The notes under the pieces are model-generated. The model was not told the origin of the DNA. It did not search any database and worked only from the letters and a program-made list of their open reading frames with translations. From positions 1,798,001-1,862,000 of the forward strand of contig OX595987.1 of the NCBI GenBank assembly GCA_951394045.1: 64,000 nt of DNA, given 5' to 3'. Source of the stretch: Nitzschia sp. DOCU1. Taxonomy: Eukaryota; Bacillariophyta; Bacillariophyceae; Bacillariales; Bacillariaceae. The position numbers and the translations under genes are program-made. Position 1 is the first letter of the stretch; every line of letters begins with the position of its first letter. This document shows positions 45,041-56,500 of this stretch, piece after piece.

Positions 45041-45745
45041 CTAGATAGTAGACTGCTCTCCAGTTTCATTGAGTTTGGGGATCTTTCCCGGCGAAGATCC
45101 GTCGGCTCCTTCTTCTTGACCTGATACGGAGTTTCTATCTCGAGGGGGAAAGGACCCAGAAGGTAGAATTACAGCCAAATAGCCATCCAGCAACGGATCA
45201 TCTACTAATACATCCACTGTGATGGAATGGTTCAACTCAAGTATTGTCCCCCAAACACAGGCAAATATCGGAATGGTCTCACCAGATGTCTGTCGTAGTT
45301 CTGCGATGACGGTGTTGGGCAAGACAGCCTCGTCCACTTTGCCACCCCTTAACATTTTCGCCTGCCGTTTCCGTTTTTCCGCTGCGCTACAAGTAGATGC
45401 TTCTTTTGCTTTGAACTCGACCGCAGAAATCATTGACTTGTCAGGAAGATTTGACCCTGCTGTGATGATGCAAAGGCCGTTTACGTGGTGATGAACAACT
45501 TGCTTCAACTCAACCGAAGCTCTGAGAGATGATTGACTCCCGCTATTGCTCTCCTCTTTTGCAAAGCTGGCCACATAGGACTCCTTGAAGAAACGGTGAG
45601 GAGATCTCGGGTGGCCACTCGATCCAATGGGCGAAAAAGATACGGCTTCATAGGCAGCCCGAAGACTCTCGCCAAAAGGCCGCTTTCTTTTTCCCGGCCG
45701 AGAAGCCGTTTTGTCGTTGTATTTCCTGACGTGATTGTCTGCCAT
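45041..45745 (-). CDS. Abitram/FAM206-like protein
   Basis: 234 residues, one exon, ATG at 45745. The core (about 40-195) reads RFFKESYVASFAKEE, then VVHHHVNGLCIITAGSNLP, then a basic KRKRQAKMLRGGK stretch, then IPIFACVWGTILELN and DGYLAVILPS. These match the order of conserved blocks in Abitram (FAM206A/Simiate), which has a biotinyl-lipoyl/GcvH-like beta fold. In animals it is described as a nuclear actin-binding transcription modulator; the role in algae is unknown. N- and C-terminal ends are disordered, the former with KRKRP, a possible nuclear localisation signal. Confidence 0.75.
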   Translation of the reverse strand: MADNHVRKYNDKTASRPGKRKRPFGESLRAAYEAVSFSPIGSSGHPRSPHRFFKESYVASFAKEESNSGSQSSLRASVELKQVVHHHVNGLCIITAGSNLPDKSMISAVEFKAKEASTCSAAEKRKRQAKMLRGGKVDEAVLPNTVIAELRQTSGETIPIFACVWGTILELNHSITVDVLVDDPLLDGYLAVILPSGSFPPRDRNSVSGQEEGADGSSPGKIPKLNETGEQSTI

Positions 45746-46371
45746 GGTGCTTTCTTTCCGTCACTGGCACCATATCATCAATGGTAAACTACCTAAACAT
45801 CAAGTTTGGATGGTGCTGCCATCGTTGGCCAGCATGGCGGAGTGTGGTCTGGGATTCGGGGTGGGGGAGATACGAGGGGAGACAATTTTCCCTTCTTTGT
45901 TTATAATTGCTCGAATGAGTCGAGTCATGACTTCAGATTGCTGCTACCGGTACAGCTGCGCGTGCTGCCACAAGTTGGCATTTCTTCTTTATTGCTTGCC
46001 CCTTTGACTGGTTTCTCCCGTTATCGATATCTACCTTCCTAAAGCCTAAAGGATTATCATCTTGCTAAGCCACGAGAGCAAACAGATTGGATCTTTCGAA
46101 ACCTGAATTCTACAGTACAGTAAAAAAGATTACGGCATCCCCTACACAGAACCGCGGAATGTGATGATGGCAGTACCTGGGAGGAGGGCGCTTCCCCCAT
46201 GCATCCCAATATTCTTGGTTCAATTGTGCTAGGGACGACTTCTACCAGCAGGGGCATAGGAGCGACGCTCGCTTTTCACACCATGCTGCCACTGCGGCGG
46301 TCGAAGGAAATGAATCCACAGCAAAGAGGAGAGGCCGGCCCCATAAAACAAAACATATTTTCTGGAATTCA
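45746..46371. other. Intergenic region between Abitram and Sua5
   Basis: About 630 nt. Holds the Abitram promoter and Sua5 3' UTR, plus TACCGGTA at 45945-45952. No coding frame supported. Confidence 0.5.
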
Positions 46372-47766
46372 TCAAGTTCGAACTCGTAGCTCATCTATGA
46401 CCACTCCGCTTGCGGCTCTCGTAAGGCGATCTTTCAGAGCAAGGACCAAGGCGTCGTCCTTGCCTGGCTCGTTCTCAGCGATCTCTGGAAAGATTATGTG
46501 ATCAGCGCCTTCGATTCTTTCAGCCCACCGGAGCGTCTCAAATACTGACTTTGTAGCCGATGGAGAGTCACCCGATTCGCTCAGTTCCCGATAGGCCACG
46601 CAATGATCTTTCCACTTGCGCAACTTACCCCTGAAATCGATGATTACGGTCTTGGATAAAAAGGCCAGATCCTCTTCGCTGCTGGGCTCTGATTCGGCCT
46701 CGTACCTTTGCTTTGATAACATGAAACTAGGAATATCTGGCGAGTAGTGTCGAATCGTCTGTCCCGGGGCAACATGAGCCACTGTTTCGTCCGTCGCCCT
46801 CTTTGTGCGAGCCTCAACAACAAATGCATCTGCCAATCCCGCATCTGTCAGGCATCCTTGAATATCTGCAACGCACACAGCACCCTGTCTCAGCAAAGTT
46901 ATTCTTCCTCGATTCGTGCTGTCATCCATTTCGATTTTCGCCACCGAGCTTTCCACGCCTACAGAGCAAATACTCGCGGTTTGTTCTTCGTTCGTATCGA
47001 CAATCCAAACGTCCTCAAACTTCAAATCATCCCAGACGTGATGAGCGCGCGTGGGGGATACGTGTCCAAACTTGTTTGCGCTCGGTGCCGCAATCGGAAC
47101 TTGCGCGGCGTTGATGAGTGAAATGGAAATCGGATGTTGCGGCGATCGACAGGCGACAAAGCCCGTATTGGCCATGAGCAAGTCGGGGACATGCGGCGCA
47201 GCTTTAGCTACCAGCGTAAGTGGCCCGGGCCAGAACTTGTCACATAGACAGCGAAGCGCCTGACCTTCCAAAGTAGATTCATCAGCATCCCATAAATTAT
47301 AGGCCACATTGCTGTCGGTCACATGTGAAATAAGTGGATCTGTCAATGGACGTTCTTTCGCCTGAAACACTTTTATGATGGCGGAAGGATCCAAAGCATT
47401 ACAACCCAACCCGTAAACAGTTTCGGTTGGAAATGCCACGAGACCCCCTTGCCTTATGCGTTCCCCACAAGATTCGAGTTCGTCCACGGACACCAGTTTG
47501 GCTCGGATCCTTTTGCCGTCGCTGTCAGGCGTTGAGGTTGAGTCTGTCGTCACCATTTTGTTCTGAACTTGCGCAGGAATTCCAAAGACGGGGGTGGCAA
47601 CCGTAAGGCGAGAAAAAGGAGCTGATACGACTCGTCTTCTATTCGAAGTGCCGAATTTGGTAGTGAAAGCTCTCGTGATGCCAATCCCAGAACAGCTCAA
47701 ACCAAAGAACATCCAGAGACACGAACGACGACCGATGCGATGTTGTTGCCTTTCCGCACGTGACAT
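46372..47766 (-). CDS. SUA5: Threonylcarbamoyl-AMP synthase, Sua5/YrdC family
   Basis: 464 residues from the ATG at 47766. A basic leader (MSRAERQQHRIGRRS, then a hydrophobic MFFGLSCSGIG) suggests organellar or plastid targeting. The YrdC domain (about 95-300) shows IRQGGLVAFPTETVYGLGCNA, KVFQAKERPLTDPL (KxR/SxN-type site), and PIAAPSANKFGHVSPTRAHHV. A linker with HVAPGQTIRHYSPDIPSF leads to the C-terminal Sua5 domain (about 345-460), so this is the long two-domain form. The enzyme makes threonylcarbamoyl-AMP from threonine, bicarbonate and ATP, the first step of t6A37 modification of ANN-decoding tRNAs. Divergent from the mtEF-G gene. Confidence 0.92.
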   Translation of the reverse strand: MSRAERQQHRIGRRSCLWMFFGLSCSGIGITRAFTTKFGTSNRRRVVSAPFSRLTVATPVFGIPAQVQNKMVTTDSTSTPDSDGKRIRAKLVSVDELESCGERIRQGGLVAFPTETVYGLGCNALDPSAIIKVFQAKERPLTDPLISHVTDSNVAYNLWDADESTLEGQALRCLCDKFWPGPLTLVAKAAPHVPDLLMANTGFVACRSPQHPISISLINAAQVPIAAPSANKFGHVSPTRAHHVWDDLKFEDVWIVDTNEEQTASICSVGVESSVAKIEMDDSTNRGRITLLRQGAVCVADIQGCLTDAGLADAFVVEARTKRATDETVAHVAPGQTIRHYSPDIPSFMLSKQRYEAESEPSSEEDLAFLSKTVIIDFRGKLRKWKDHCVAYRELSESGDSPSATKSVFETLRWAERIEGADHIIFPEIAENEPGKDDALVLALKDRLTRAASGVVIDELRVRT

Positions 47767-48212
47767 CAAAGTGCGCGTTTGGCTTGCGTCTCTTTGAATG
47801 TAGTTGGGGCACGTCTGTGTATCTAATGCACACAAATGCAGGCTTCGGGTGCCTTGTGGTAGAGTTCAATGGATGATGGCGAGTTTTCTTCCCGATGCAT
47901 CGATTTCCGCATTTCCAACATTTTCGTGGTCATGGTGCGAAACCCGAGACCCGCCGTCCAACAGCTGGGGCGGATGGACAGACGGTCGGGATCTTTATCG
48001 ACTCCTTCGATCGAAACACGTGGACGGCTGTGGATGCATATGCCTTGCCGGCGTTCGTCGACATTCGCTTCCCCCCAAAATCCAATGTTTCGTCATGCCA
48101 GCTCACCCACCATCCAATCGCCCTTCTCGCGAGAGAGCCGCACAAACACAACTCGTCTCGGCAGAATCTTTCTCACATGCCGTCATTTTCTCAGTACTAA
48201 ATTTAATTCACC
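47767..48212. other. Bidirectional promoter region
   Basis: 446 nt between Sua5 (-) and mitochondrial EF-G (+), two genes acting in translation. Nothing else recognised. Confidence 0.5.
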
Positions 48213-50719
48213 ATGTCGACAACTATGCTACGCTATGCCGCACGGCCATTGTCGGCATTTGGCAGTTTCAAGTGTGCATCGCCACTTTCTTATCTCGGTG
48301 GCAATGTGGGGGCTCGGTGGATGAGTGGATTCACAGACGACGCGTTCCTCCGAAACATTGGAATTAGTGCGCACATCGACAGTGGGAAAACAACGCTGAC
48401 GGAACGCATCCTTTACTACACGGGGAGAATCAAGTCCATTCATGACGTGAGGGGCAAGGATGGCGTCGGAGCGAAAATGGACTCTATGGATTTGGAGCAA
48501 GAGAGAGGAATCACCATTCAGAGTGCTGCCACATTTTGTAAAGTACGTTCGTCGTCATTTGCGAGCATGTGTTGTCGGTGGATTGGATCGAGCGTGTTGA
48601 ACTTACAATTATTCTCTCGCCAATATTGTTTTTAGTGGAAAGATGCACACATCAACATTATTGATACTCCTGGTCACGTTGACTTTACTATCGAAGTAGA
48701 AAGAGCTCTTCGCGTTTTGGATGGTGGAATTTTGGTGTTGTGTGGGGTTTCGGGAGTGCAATCACAATCCTTGACCGTGGACCGGCAGATGAAGAGATAT
48801 AATGTTCCGCGTTTGGCATTTGTAAATAAGCTGGATCGACAAGGTTCCAACCCCTTTAATGTCATCAAACAGTTGCGAGATCAGCTCAAGCTTAACGCTG
48901 CCGCCGTCCAGATTCCTATTGGATTAGAGTCCGTACATGAGGGTGTCATTGATCTGATCGAGCAAAGGAGTATCAAGTTTGAGGGCGAGAAGGGCGAAAA
49001 TGTTGCTTATGGCGATGTTCCTGCGGACATGAAAGAGCTTGTTGAAGAAAAGAGGTTGGAATTGATTGAACGCCTTGCCGACGCCGACGACGAAATTGCT
49101 GAATTGTTCTTGCTTGAAGAGATTCCTGACGTCGAGACGCTCAAGGCGGCCATTCGACGACAAACAATCGCTTGCAAATTTGTTCCAGTTTTCATGGGAT
49201 CTGCCTTTAAGAACAAGGGTGTGCAGCCTCTGCTGGACGGCGTTGTTGACTATCTTCCCAGGCCAAGCGAAAAAGACAACTTTGCCCTGGATCGATCCAA
49301 AGAAGAGGAGCCAGTGAAGGTGACTGGTAGCAGCGACGATCCTTTATTGGCGTTGGCGTTCAAGCTTGATGAGACACAATATGGGCAACTGACGTATATG
49401 CGCATCTACCAAGGGAAGTTGCAAAAAGGAAACTCCATTACCAATGTCAATAGCGGCAAAAAGGTGAAGCTTGCTCGCATTGTCCGCATGCATGCCGATG
49501 AAATGGAGGAAATCGATGGAGCTGGTTCCGGAGAGGTCGTAGCGATGTTTGGCGTCGACTGTAGCTCGATGGATACCTTCTCCGATGGTAACACCAACCT
49601 GGTCATGAGCAGCATGTTCGTTCCGGTAAGTGTCTATATCTCACACACATGTCGTATGGAGCGGGGGCATCGGTATCAGCGTCTAACATGTCGTGCTTGC
49701 TATCGTGTTTTGAAGGAGCCGGTGATGAGTCTTGCCGTCAAGCCGAAAAAGAGTACGATGCAAAATGCATTCGGGAAGGCCCTGAACAAATTTTCGAAAG
49801 AGGACCCTACTCTCAGAGTTAAAGTTGAGCCAGAGACAAAGGAAACGATTTTGAGTGGAATGGGAGAGCTTCACTTGGAGGTCTACATCGAGCGTATGAA
49901 CAGAGAGTACGGAGTCGAATGCATAACGGGTCAGCCCAACGTGAACTACAAAGAAACCATCAACAAGAAGGCCCAGTTCGGTAAGCAAAACAAACGCAGG
50001 CAGGCCAGCCTACAATTTTCATCGTTGTTTCTCATCGCCTCACCTTATCCTTGGAAACAACAGATTGGGTCCACAAGAAACAAACAGGTGGATCAGGACA
50101 GTACGCGCGTGTTATCGGATACCTTGAGCCCCTGTCAGAGGATGCACAAAAGGAGCTTGGGCAGCCAACAGAATTCGCCAATCACTGTATCGGAACAAAC
50201 ATCCCACCAGAGTATTATTCTAGTTGCCAGAAAGGTATGGAAGACGCAATGCAGGAAGGAGCGCTTGTCGGTGCTGAAGTCGAAGGCGTGCGAGTGGTTT
50301 TGCAGGACGGTGCCAGCCACGCCGTTGATTCATCAGATATGGCCTTTCGAACGTGCATGGCGAATGCAATTCGTGATACCATGAAGAAAGCTAACCCCAG
50401 CATCCTCGAACCGGTCATGAAGGTTGAAGTTGAAATTCCTTCTGAATTTCAGGGGAGCGTGGTTGCAGCATTGAACCGTCGTATGGGCTTGATCCAAAAC
50501 AGTGATGTGAATGACGACGGGAGTGGCATAAGAATTGTTGCCGATGTGCCCTTGGCCAACATGTTTGGCTACTCGACCGAGCTTCGCAGTCTTACTCAGG
50601 GCAAGGGAGAGTTTTCCATGGAGTACCTGAAGCACATCCAAGTCCCGAAGAACGCTCAAGAAGACTTGATGAAGAAGTACAAGGAAGAACAGGAGGCCAA
50701 CGCAAGCAAGGCAGCTTAG
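48213..50719 (+). CDS. Mitochondrial elongation factor G (GFM1-like)
   Basis: Four exons: 48213-48542, 48636-49625, 49716-49980, 50064-50719; 746 residues; introns of 93, 90 and 83 nt with GTACGT/GTAAGT/GTAAGC donors and matching phases. The leader [16 protein letters not shown] is a mitochondrial presequence. GTPase motifs: [10 protein letters not shown] (G1), GITIQSA (G2), DTPGHVDF (G3), NKLD (G4). Later parts match EF-G domains II-V, including [22 protein letters not shown] and [20 protein letters not shown]. It drives ribosome translocation in mitochondria. The splice choice at 49716 keeps the Glu of the conserved PEPV motif; an acceptor three nt on would drop it. Confidence 0.95.
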
Positions 50720-51925
50720 AGAGGCTTCACAGGCCTCGCGAGGATCCCGTAGTAAGCATCTCACTACTCTATCATAAAAGGTGAAGATCGCACTACTAGT
50801 CTTTCTACTTTGCTACTATTAGCTGGATGGGTGCTGAGAGAAAATCGTTGATAGCCTTGCCGAGGATGAACTTCGGGGATTAGTAGCATAGAGTGATCAT
50901 GTCACAATGCAGGGAAAGAAGTAGTGTCGTGCCATTTCAATCCACATCCAACGATGTTCCATGATGGCCGTTTATTGTGTTCTACCAGCGTGCTACAAGA
51001 GTAGAAGTGATACGATATGTCTAAGTTCAGAGCTACTAGAGTAGGAGAATGAGGCCATTGCAACAAAGAAGAGTCAGTCGCTGTCCACGCCCATATCGTG
51101 GTCGTAGCCTCCCGTAAAAGCGAAGCTACTAGTTTGTAATGGTCTTTCTGTGCCTTGGGACCATGTGTGGATTACATCAAGTCTACCACTGGCCATAGTG
51201 CTAGTTAACAACAGAAAAGCTTGAAAGAAAGTATCGGCAGCAAATCCTGCTCTGGCAGAAAAAGAGGAACCACTTCTAGCATCCTAGTTTCCGCTTCGGC
51301 TGACTCGACATCAAGTCCTATCATTGATTGGCTTCTGCACGCAGAAGCTTTCTGAAGGAGATATAAGCCCTTGAACTTTCGCAATAAGGTGAATCTCATC
51401 ATCGATAATCTTATCCACATACATAGCATAGCGGTTACGAGTACGATATCCGATACTTTGTCGGATAGCGAGTCTGTACTGATTGATGGCGATATGCCCT
51501 CGGATCCCACGAAGTAAATAAGGTGCAGGAAGTAGCTAAGGTCGATCGATGGTGTCGTCGGTGGCCTTGCTTCTTTAGAGAGAAATATCAGGCCCAAGCA
51601 ATGATTTGGGGGCTGACGCACTTGCCTTCTTGCAGCCTTACTACCGGAAGTAGGTGTCGCTCACGTTGCTGATCGGAACAGGGAGAAAGGATCTTGCCCG
51701 TAGCAGTTCCTACGCGGTTTCTACGTATCAGGAAGTACCCATAGAGCTGTCTGGGTCCCCCAGAAAGGCCATGACCTTCTTGTGATCTCTTGCACTTCGT
51801 CAACGAACTAACGGATCTCAAAAGAGAAAATGCAAATTCATTGGCTATGTAATAGTTAGTGGCGTCATTTGCATCTCCGAACCCTGCTTCACCGAATTGA
51901 ATCTCCCCCGTATCTGTCACAACTC
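50720..51925. other. Intergenic region
   Basis: About 1.2 kb between mtEF-G and the first FYVE-type gene. Contains several CTACTAGT/CTACTA motifs (near 50795 and 51127) and two overlapping minus-strand open frames (51205-51621, 51588-51920) with non-ATG starts and no recognisable content. The right end holds the promoter of the next gene. Confidence 0.45.
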
Positions 51926-53339
51926 ATGACTACTTTGGAAGGGGCCACAATGGATGTTGTGATCCAAGCAGCTTCGTTTCAACGATCTCCCTCCCTCCCG
52001 GCTTCTTCAGGACAAAACAGCATGCCTCGTGGTCGTCGGGTTTCATGCTTCGATGCCGCTTTAATGCCAGCTGAATCTATCCGAAAAAGAGAACTGCATG
52101 CCTTTTCTGTTCACTATAGCATTGCAACTTCCAAGTGGATTGCCACTCTAGCTCGCCCCACTGGCGATCATGCAAACTTTGCCGACGAGAAGCGTCGGTG
52201 TGTTAGCTTTCCTTTTGCGACGGAACGCGAGGCCAGAAAGTTTGCAAAGGTTTATTCACCGCCCAAAATGATGACGAACGCCACTCGTTGCATTTGCTGC
52301 TCGTTGCCTTTCAGCGAAGACGCCAAATGCCGCGCTTTCAATTGCCGTAATTGCGGAGCACAAGTGTGTGATAAATGCTCGACGCGCTGGGGTATCAGAA
52401 TGATTCCGAAAACCTACCTCAGTAATCCAAACTCAGCAACAACCGTCAGAGTATGCAAATCCTGTGACTGGTTGAGCAATGCCTTTTGCATGGCATTATT
52501 GCGTGGGAGCTATGACGATGCCGTCCGTTTCCATGGTACGGGGAATGTTAATCTGCGCTGCACCTTTGCAGACATTTCTCGAGAAGCTATGTAAGTAGAC
52601 ATTGTGCCACAATCCAGAAATGCACCTCTCCGATTTCTAACGTCACTTTTTGCTTGTTGTTTTGTCGGATTCTAGGTTTCCGATTCATTGTGCTGTAAGT
52701 CAACTCGTACACTTATAATATTTTCAACCTCGGGAGTTGAATGACTCATGTCCACACTTTTTGTCTCGTTCCACTTTCAGGTCATGGGCGGCAATGTTGA
52801 GTTGGTCAAATGGTTGGTAGATAAGGAAGACTGCCCTCTTTCGGTTCGCCAGGATCCAAAGTCTGGAATGCTATATTCCGTTCAAACATCAGCCCGGCGA
52901 ACTCTCATTGATCTAGCGATGACGGGAAAGCCAAAGATTGATATTCTCAGCTTTTTGATTCAAAAGAATCTTTCCGTTTTGGATACTAAAGATCCCAGAC
53001 TTGCTCCCAAGACGTTGCAAACGCTTTTGGGAGCCGGGTTTCGCTTCGAGAAGAAGGACGGTGATTTAGAGTCGTTCTCGTTAGTGGAGGCCCACGACAC
53101 GATGTCGGTGGCTACTTTGGACGATGCCGTAAGTTGATGACATGTTCTATTTTGTTTGTTTGAGCGCGAGCTGACCCCTTTTTCTCTCCCTGAAGTGCAT
53201 TCTTTGCTGTGAGAAGCAAATGGACTGCGTTCTCACTCCATGCGGGCATCAAATGTGTTGCAGCGACTGTGGCAGCAAAATGCAAAGTTGCCCAATGTGC
53301 AAGAAAGCATGCACGGTTCTAAAGATTTATCGTATCTAA
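51926..53339 (+). CDS. FYVE-ankyrin-RING protein A
   Basis: Four exons: 51926-52590, 52676-52694, 52781-53128, 53196-53339; 391 residues. The second exon is only 19 nt; its inclusion restores FPIHCAVMGGNVELVKWLV, which matches the unspliced paralogue at 59740-61992. Domains in order: a short W-x-A module (about 48-112, SKWIATLAR to YSPPKMM); FYVE-like zinc finger (about 118-185, CICC, CRNCGAQVCDKC, VRVCKSC); ankyrin-like repeat(s) (about 215-300); C-terminal RING of C3HC4 type (about 345-391, CILCCEKQMDCVLTPCGH). The FYVE part lacks the canonical R(R/K)HHCR (here CRAFNCRNCG), so phosphoinositide binding is uncertain. The RING suggests ubiquitin ligase activity at an unknown site. The neighbour at 53557-57447 is a paralogue in tail-to-tail orientation. 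Confidence 0.85.
52676..52694 (+). other. 19-nt microexon of FYVE-ankyrin-RING gene A
   Basis: Bounded by acceptor TTCTAG and donor GTAAGT. It completes a Met codon and encodes F-P-I-H-C-A, the start of the ankyrin segment conserved in the two paralogues. Confidence 0.8.
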
Positions 53340-53556
53340 TACACGATCCGCGGGCAAATCATTATTCAGCAATCAGACCATCTGGGGCGGCCGTGTTATC
53401 ATATCCGAACCCACACCCACGCATTCGTATTTCTCATTCTGTGCGCAGCCTCAACGATCATGACGCTGAACAGGAGCATACGATAGACCTACACCCTTTA
53501 ATAGATTCTGTTCTTGACGCACCAGTTCGAGTAATTGCTTTAGGAAGAATTATCCT

Positions 53557-56500
53557 CTATGGTTTGAAAACTCGCATCGGTGAACACTCCGCAGCACAGA
53601 CAGGGCAGCGCGATATGTGATTGCCGCAGTCCAAACAACAGATTTGATGGCCGCAGGGGGTGAACACGCAATTGATTACGTTATCACAGCAAATGATACA
53701 CTGAAAACAAACGATGGAAAATATCAGCGTGGGCGAAGAGCATCCAGCCGATCAAGGACAAAATGAACACATACCTCGTTGGCACCGTCGTCCAACTCCG
53801 CAGCGACGCTGATGGCTGAAATATCAACATCAGGCTCCGAATGCCCAGATGTACTCTCAGTTCTGCCAGCGCTCGACCGCGTTGAGTTGCGATCAAGCGA
53901 ATACAACGCTTGCTCACCAAGGACTTCTTCCGGGAGGACACGAAGTACCAAATCCAGGTTTTGCGCCAGGGTCTCGACCGAGAGCCCCTTTTCTCCGGAT
54001 AATAGCATTCGTTTCTCCACCACCAAATATCGTACAATTCCAATGTTTCGGTTTCCGAGCGCAATCCCTAGTAGCGATCGACCTTTGGATGTCAAGATTG
54101 GAGTATAGCTTCCAGTTGACCCGCGGACCTTGCCATTACTTATTCGAATCGAACGAAGGGGACAACAGTGCTCATCAACCAGCCATTTCAGAATAGTCAC
54201 ATTGCCACCCAAAACAGCACACTAAAAAAGATAATGTGAGAAGAGGCGCAACTAGGATTTGATTGGGTCGGGAGAAGCGCTGGAACTTGTACTCACGTGA
54301 ACAGGATAACTGCGAAGACGAATAGAAGCGGGAAATAGAAATTTGTGAGGTCTGCGATGGCCCGGGCATTGCAGTCGACTCCCCGAAACTTACAATAGCT
54401 CTCCCTTGACGTTCGCGAAGGGAGTGGTCAAGTTGATGTTGCCAGTTGAATGCAGCGCTACGGCCTTGTCAAAGTCCCCCTGTAGAAGCGCCGACCGAAA
54501 TTCAGAACAAAGCCAATCACAAGCTTTACAGATATTCACAATAGACTCTTTCTTGATGTTGTATGTCACGGGTAGCATTTTGGCGGGCCACTGCACAGAG
54601 CAAGGGCCACACACGCATACACCGCAGTTTCGGCAGTGGCAGGCTCGGCGAAACACTGCAAATTGAGCTTCGCAGATAAAGCAGGCAGGGTTTGATCCAA
54701 AAGGATGCATCTGTGGAGGTGCCCACGCCCTAGCGAGAGCCATGGCTTGCTTCTTGGTAGGAACAGAGAACGCACGGAGTGCCTTCGAGCTCTCCTCCAC
54801 GTTGTTTGCCTCTAGTGCCTTTTGGTTTGTGTTGACTGTGGCGACCCACGAATTTGTAGCTTCAGAAAAAATTACGGAGGAAGGAAGCAGTGTGCGAGGT
54901 AAGACGGAGCCACTCATTTTGTCCAAATTGAAACCGACAAGTGGACGCCGGCAGGGAATTGAATTTCCAAAAAGAGTTTCCATCACGTTGTTCGCCCCTC
55001 TGGCAAGATTCGACGAAAGCTAATCGTTGCCAGTGTGAGATGAGACATTTAAATGAAGACACCCCGGCGAATATTCTTCTTACCAATTGGAGACCAGGAA
55101 CCGACGATTCTGATGCTGAAGATGCATTACTTCTTGCCCGATTGCGAGACGATGCAGCGTCATGGCCAACAGGATGTGGGCTCGGTATCGGGGGAGGTTC
55201 CGATACGCCATCGATAACCTCGGTGGCTGTCGCTACGGGCGGCGGAATAGGAACAAGTGCGCTGCCTCCATCTCCCCCAAAGGAGGGAACACGGGTCCAT
55301 TCCGGCTCATCGGCGTCGAGCGAATACAAATGTGTTTGTTCCAACGACGGCGACGATTCCGAGAGCACACGAGCCGTGGGCGTAGGTTCGCTGACATGCC
55401 TACCGGAGTATGGCTCGGGCTTGACAGGTTCATTGAAAGTTACTCTGGTTGTAACAGCGGGAGCTTCCTGTAACACTGCAACAGGAGTAGCCGGCAAGGG
55501 ATCACTTGTGGCCCGTCCGGAATCGGAGAAAGGTTCTAGAATCGCTGTTACCGGAGTGGCATCATCGGCACGCTGGTCATATTCAGAACATTCCCCTGTG
55601 CTCAAGAGTGTGGCATGGGCTTCCTGCGGTTGCCTCTGAGGCGCCGCAGTCGACGCAGGGTACTCGTTGTCATGTTCATAGCTTTCGACAATAATTTCTG
55701 CGTGTTCGAGGCGACCGGAGTGATGATGATGGTTTACTGCGTTCTGCCCGAGTTGGTTGGAAGGGACAGCAATGGCTGTGTCAAAGGCCGAGCCGACGAG
55801 TTCTGCTTGTGCTGATGCTGTATTGACGAGTTCTGATGGATGCACTTCTTCAGTAATTCCCACCACTTCTGCCTCGCCGTGCATCATTGCGAAAGCATCT
55901 GATTCCGTATGAGATTCCGAATGCCAGCTTTCATTCGAAGCATGATCTAAGGGAGCCTTTGCCGCAAAGGCAGTGAGATGATTCTCGCCAGTTTCTTCTA
56001 GAACATGTGCTTCACCACTAGTCGTGGCACTCCACGCTTCAGCTGTGGCTTTCTCCATGGGGCCACTTTCAATGACATCTACTTCCGTCACCTGCTCTTC
56101 CACAACTTCCTGCCCGTTGATTTGATAAGTAGCTGATAGTGACGAGCCTGTCACTTCGGACGCCTCTGCGGCGACCATGTGAGTGCCACTACCAGTTCCA
56201 GATACACCAATCGCTGTATTATCACGGTAGTCCTCTTGCCCGATAAATTCAGCTTGGACGGCCTCCATGGATAGTTCGGCTGGATGTGCGTCGTATCCAA
56301 TGATTGTAGCTTCCGCTTGATGCTCTGCTTCGGTGCTACCGTAGGCTGTCTCAACAGAAGCATGATGCCGATAGTCCCTAGCTGGGGGTTTGCAGTCGAG
56401 ATCTGTTATCTCTTGATGAATTCCGTCGTCCTGCAGTACCGTCGCCTCCGCCGCTGGTGCTGCGCTCCAAGCTTCCGGTGTAGCTTTCTCTGCTGGTCCA

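Noticed and set aside
51205..51920. Two overlapping minus-strand frames upstream of FYVE-ANK-RING A
   Set aside because: Non-ATG starts and no protein-family features; probably promoter and 3' UTR sequence.
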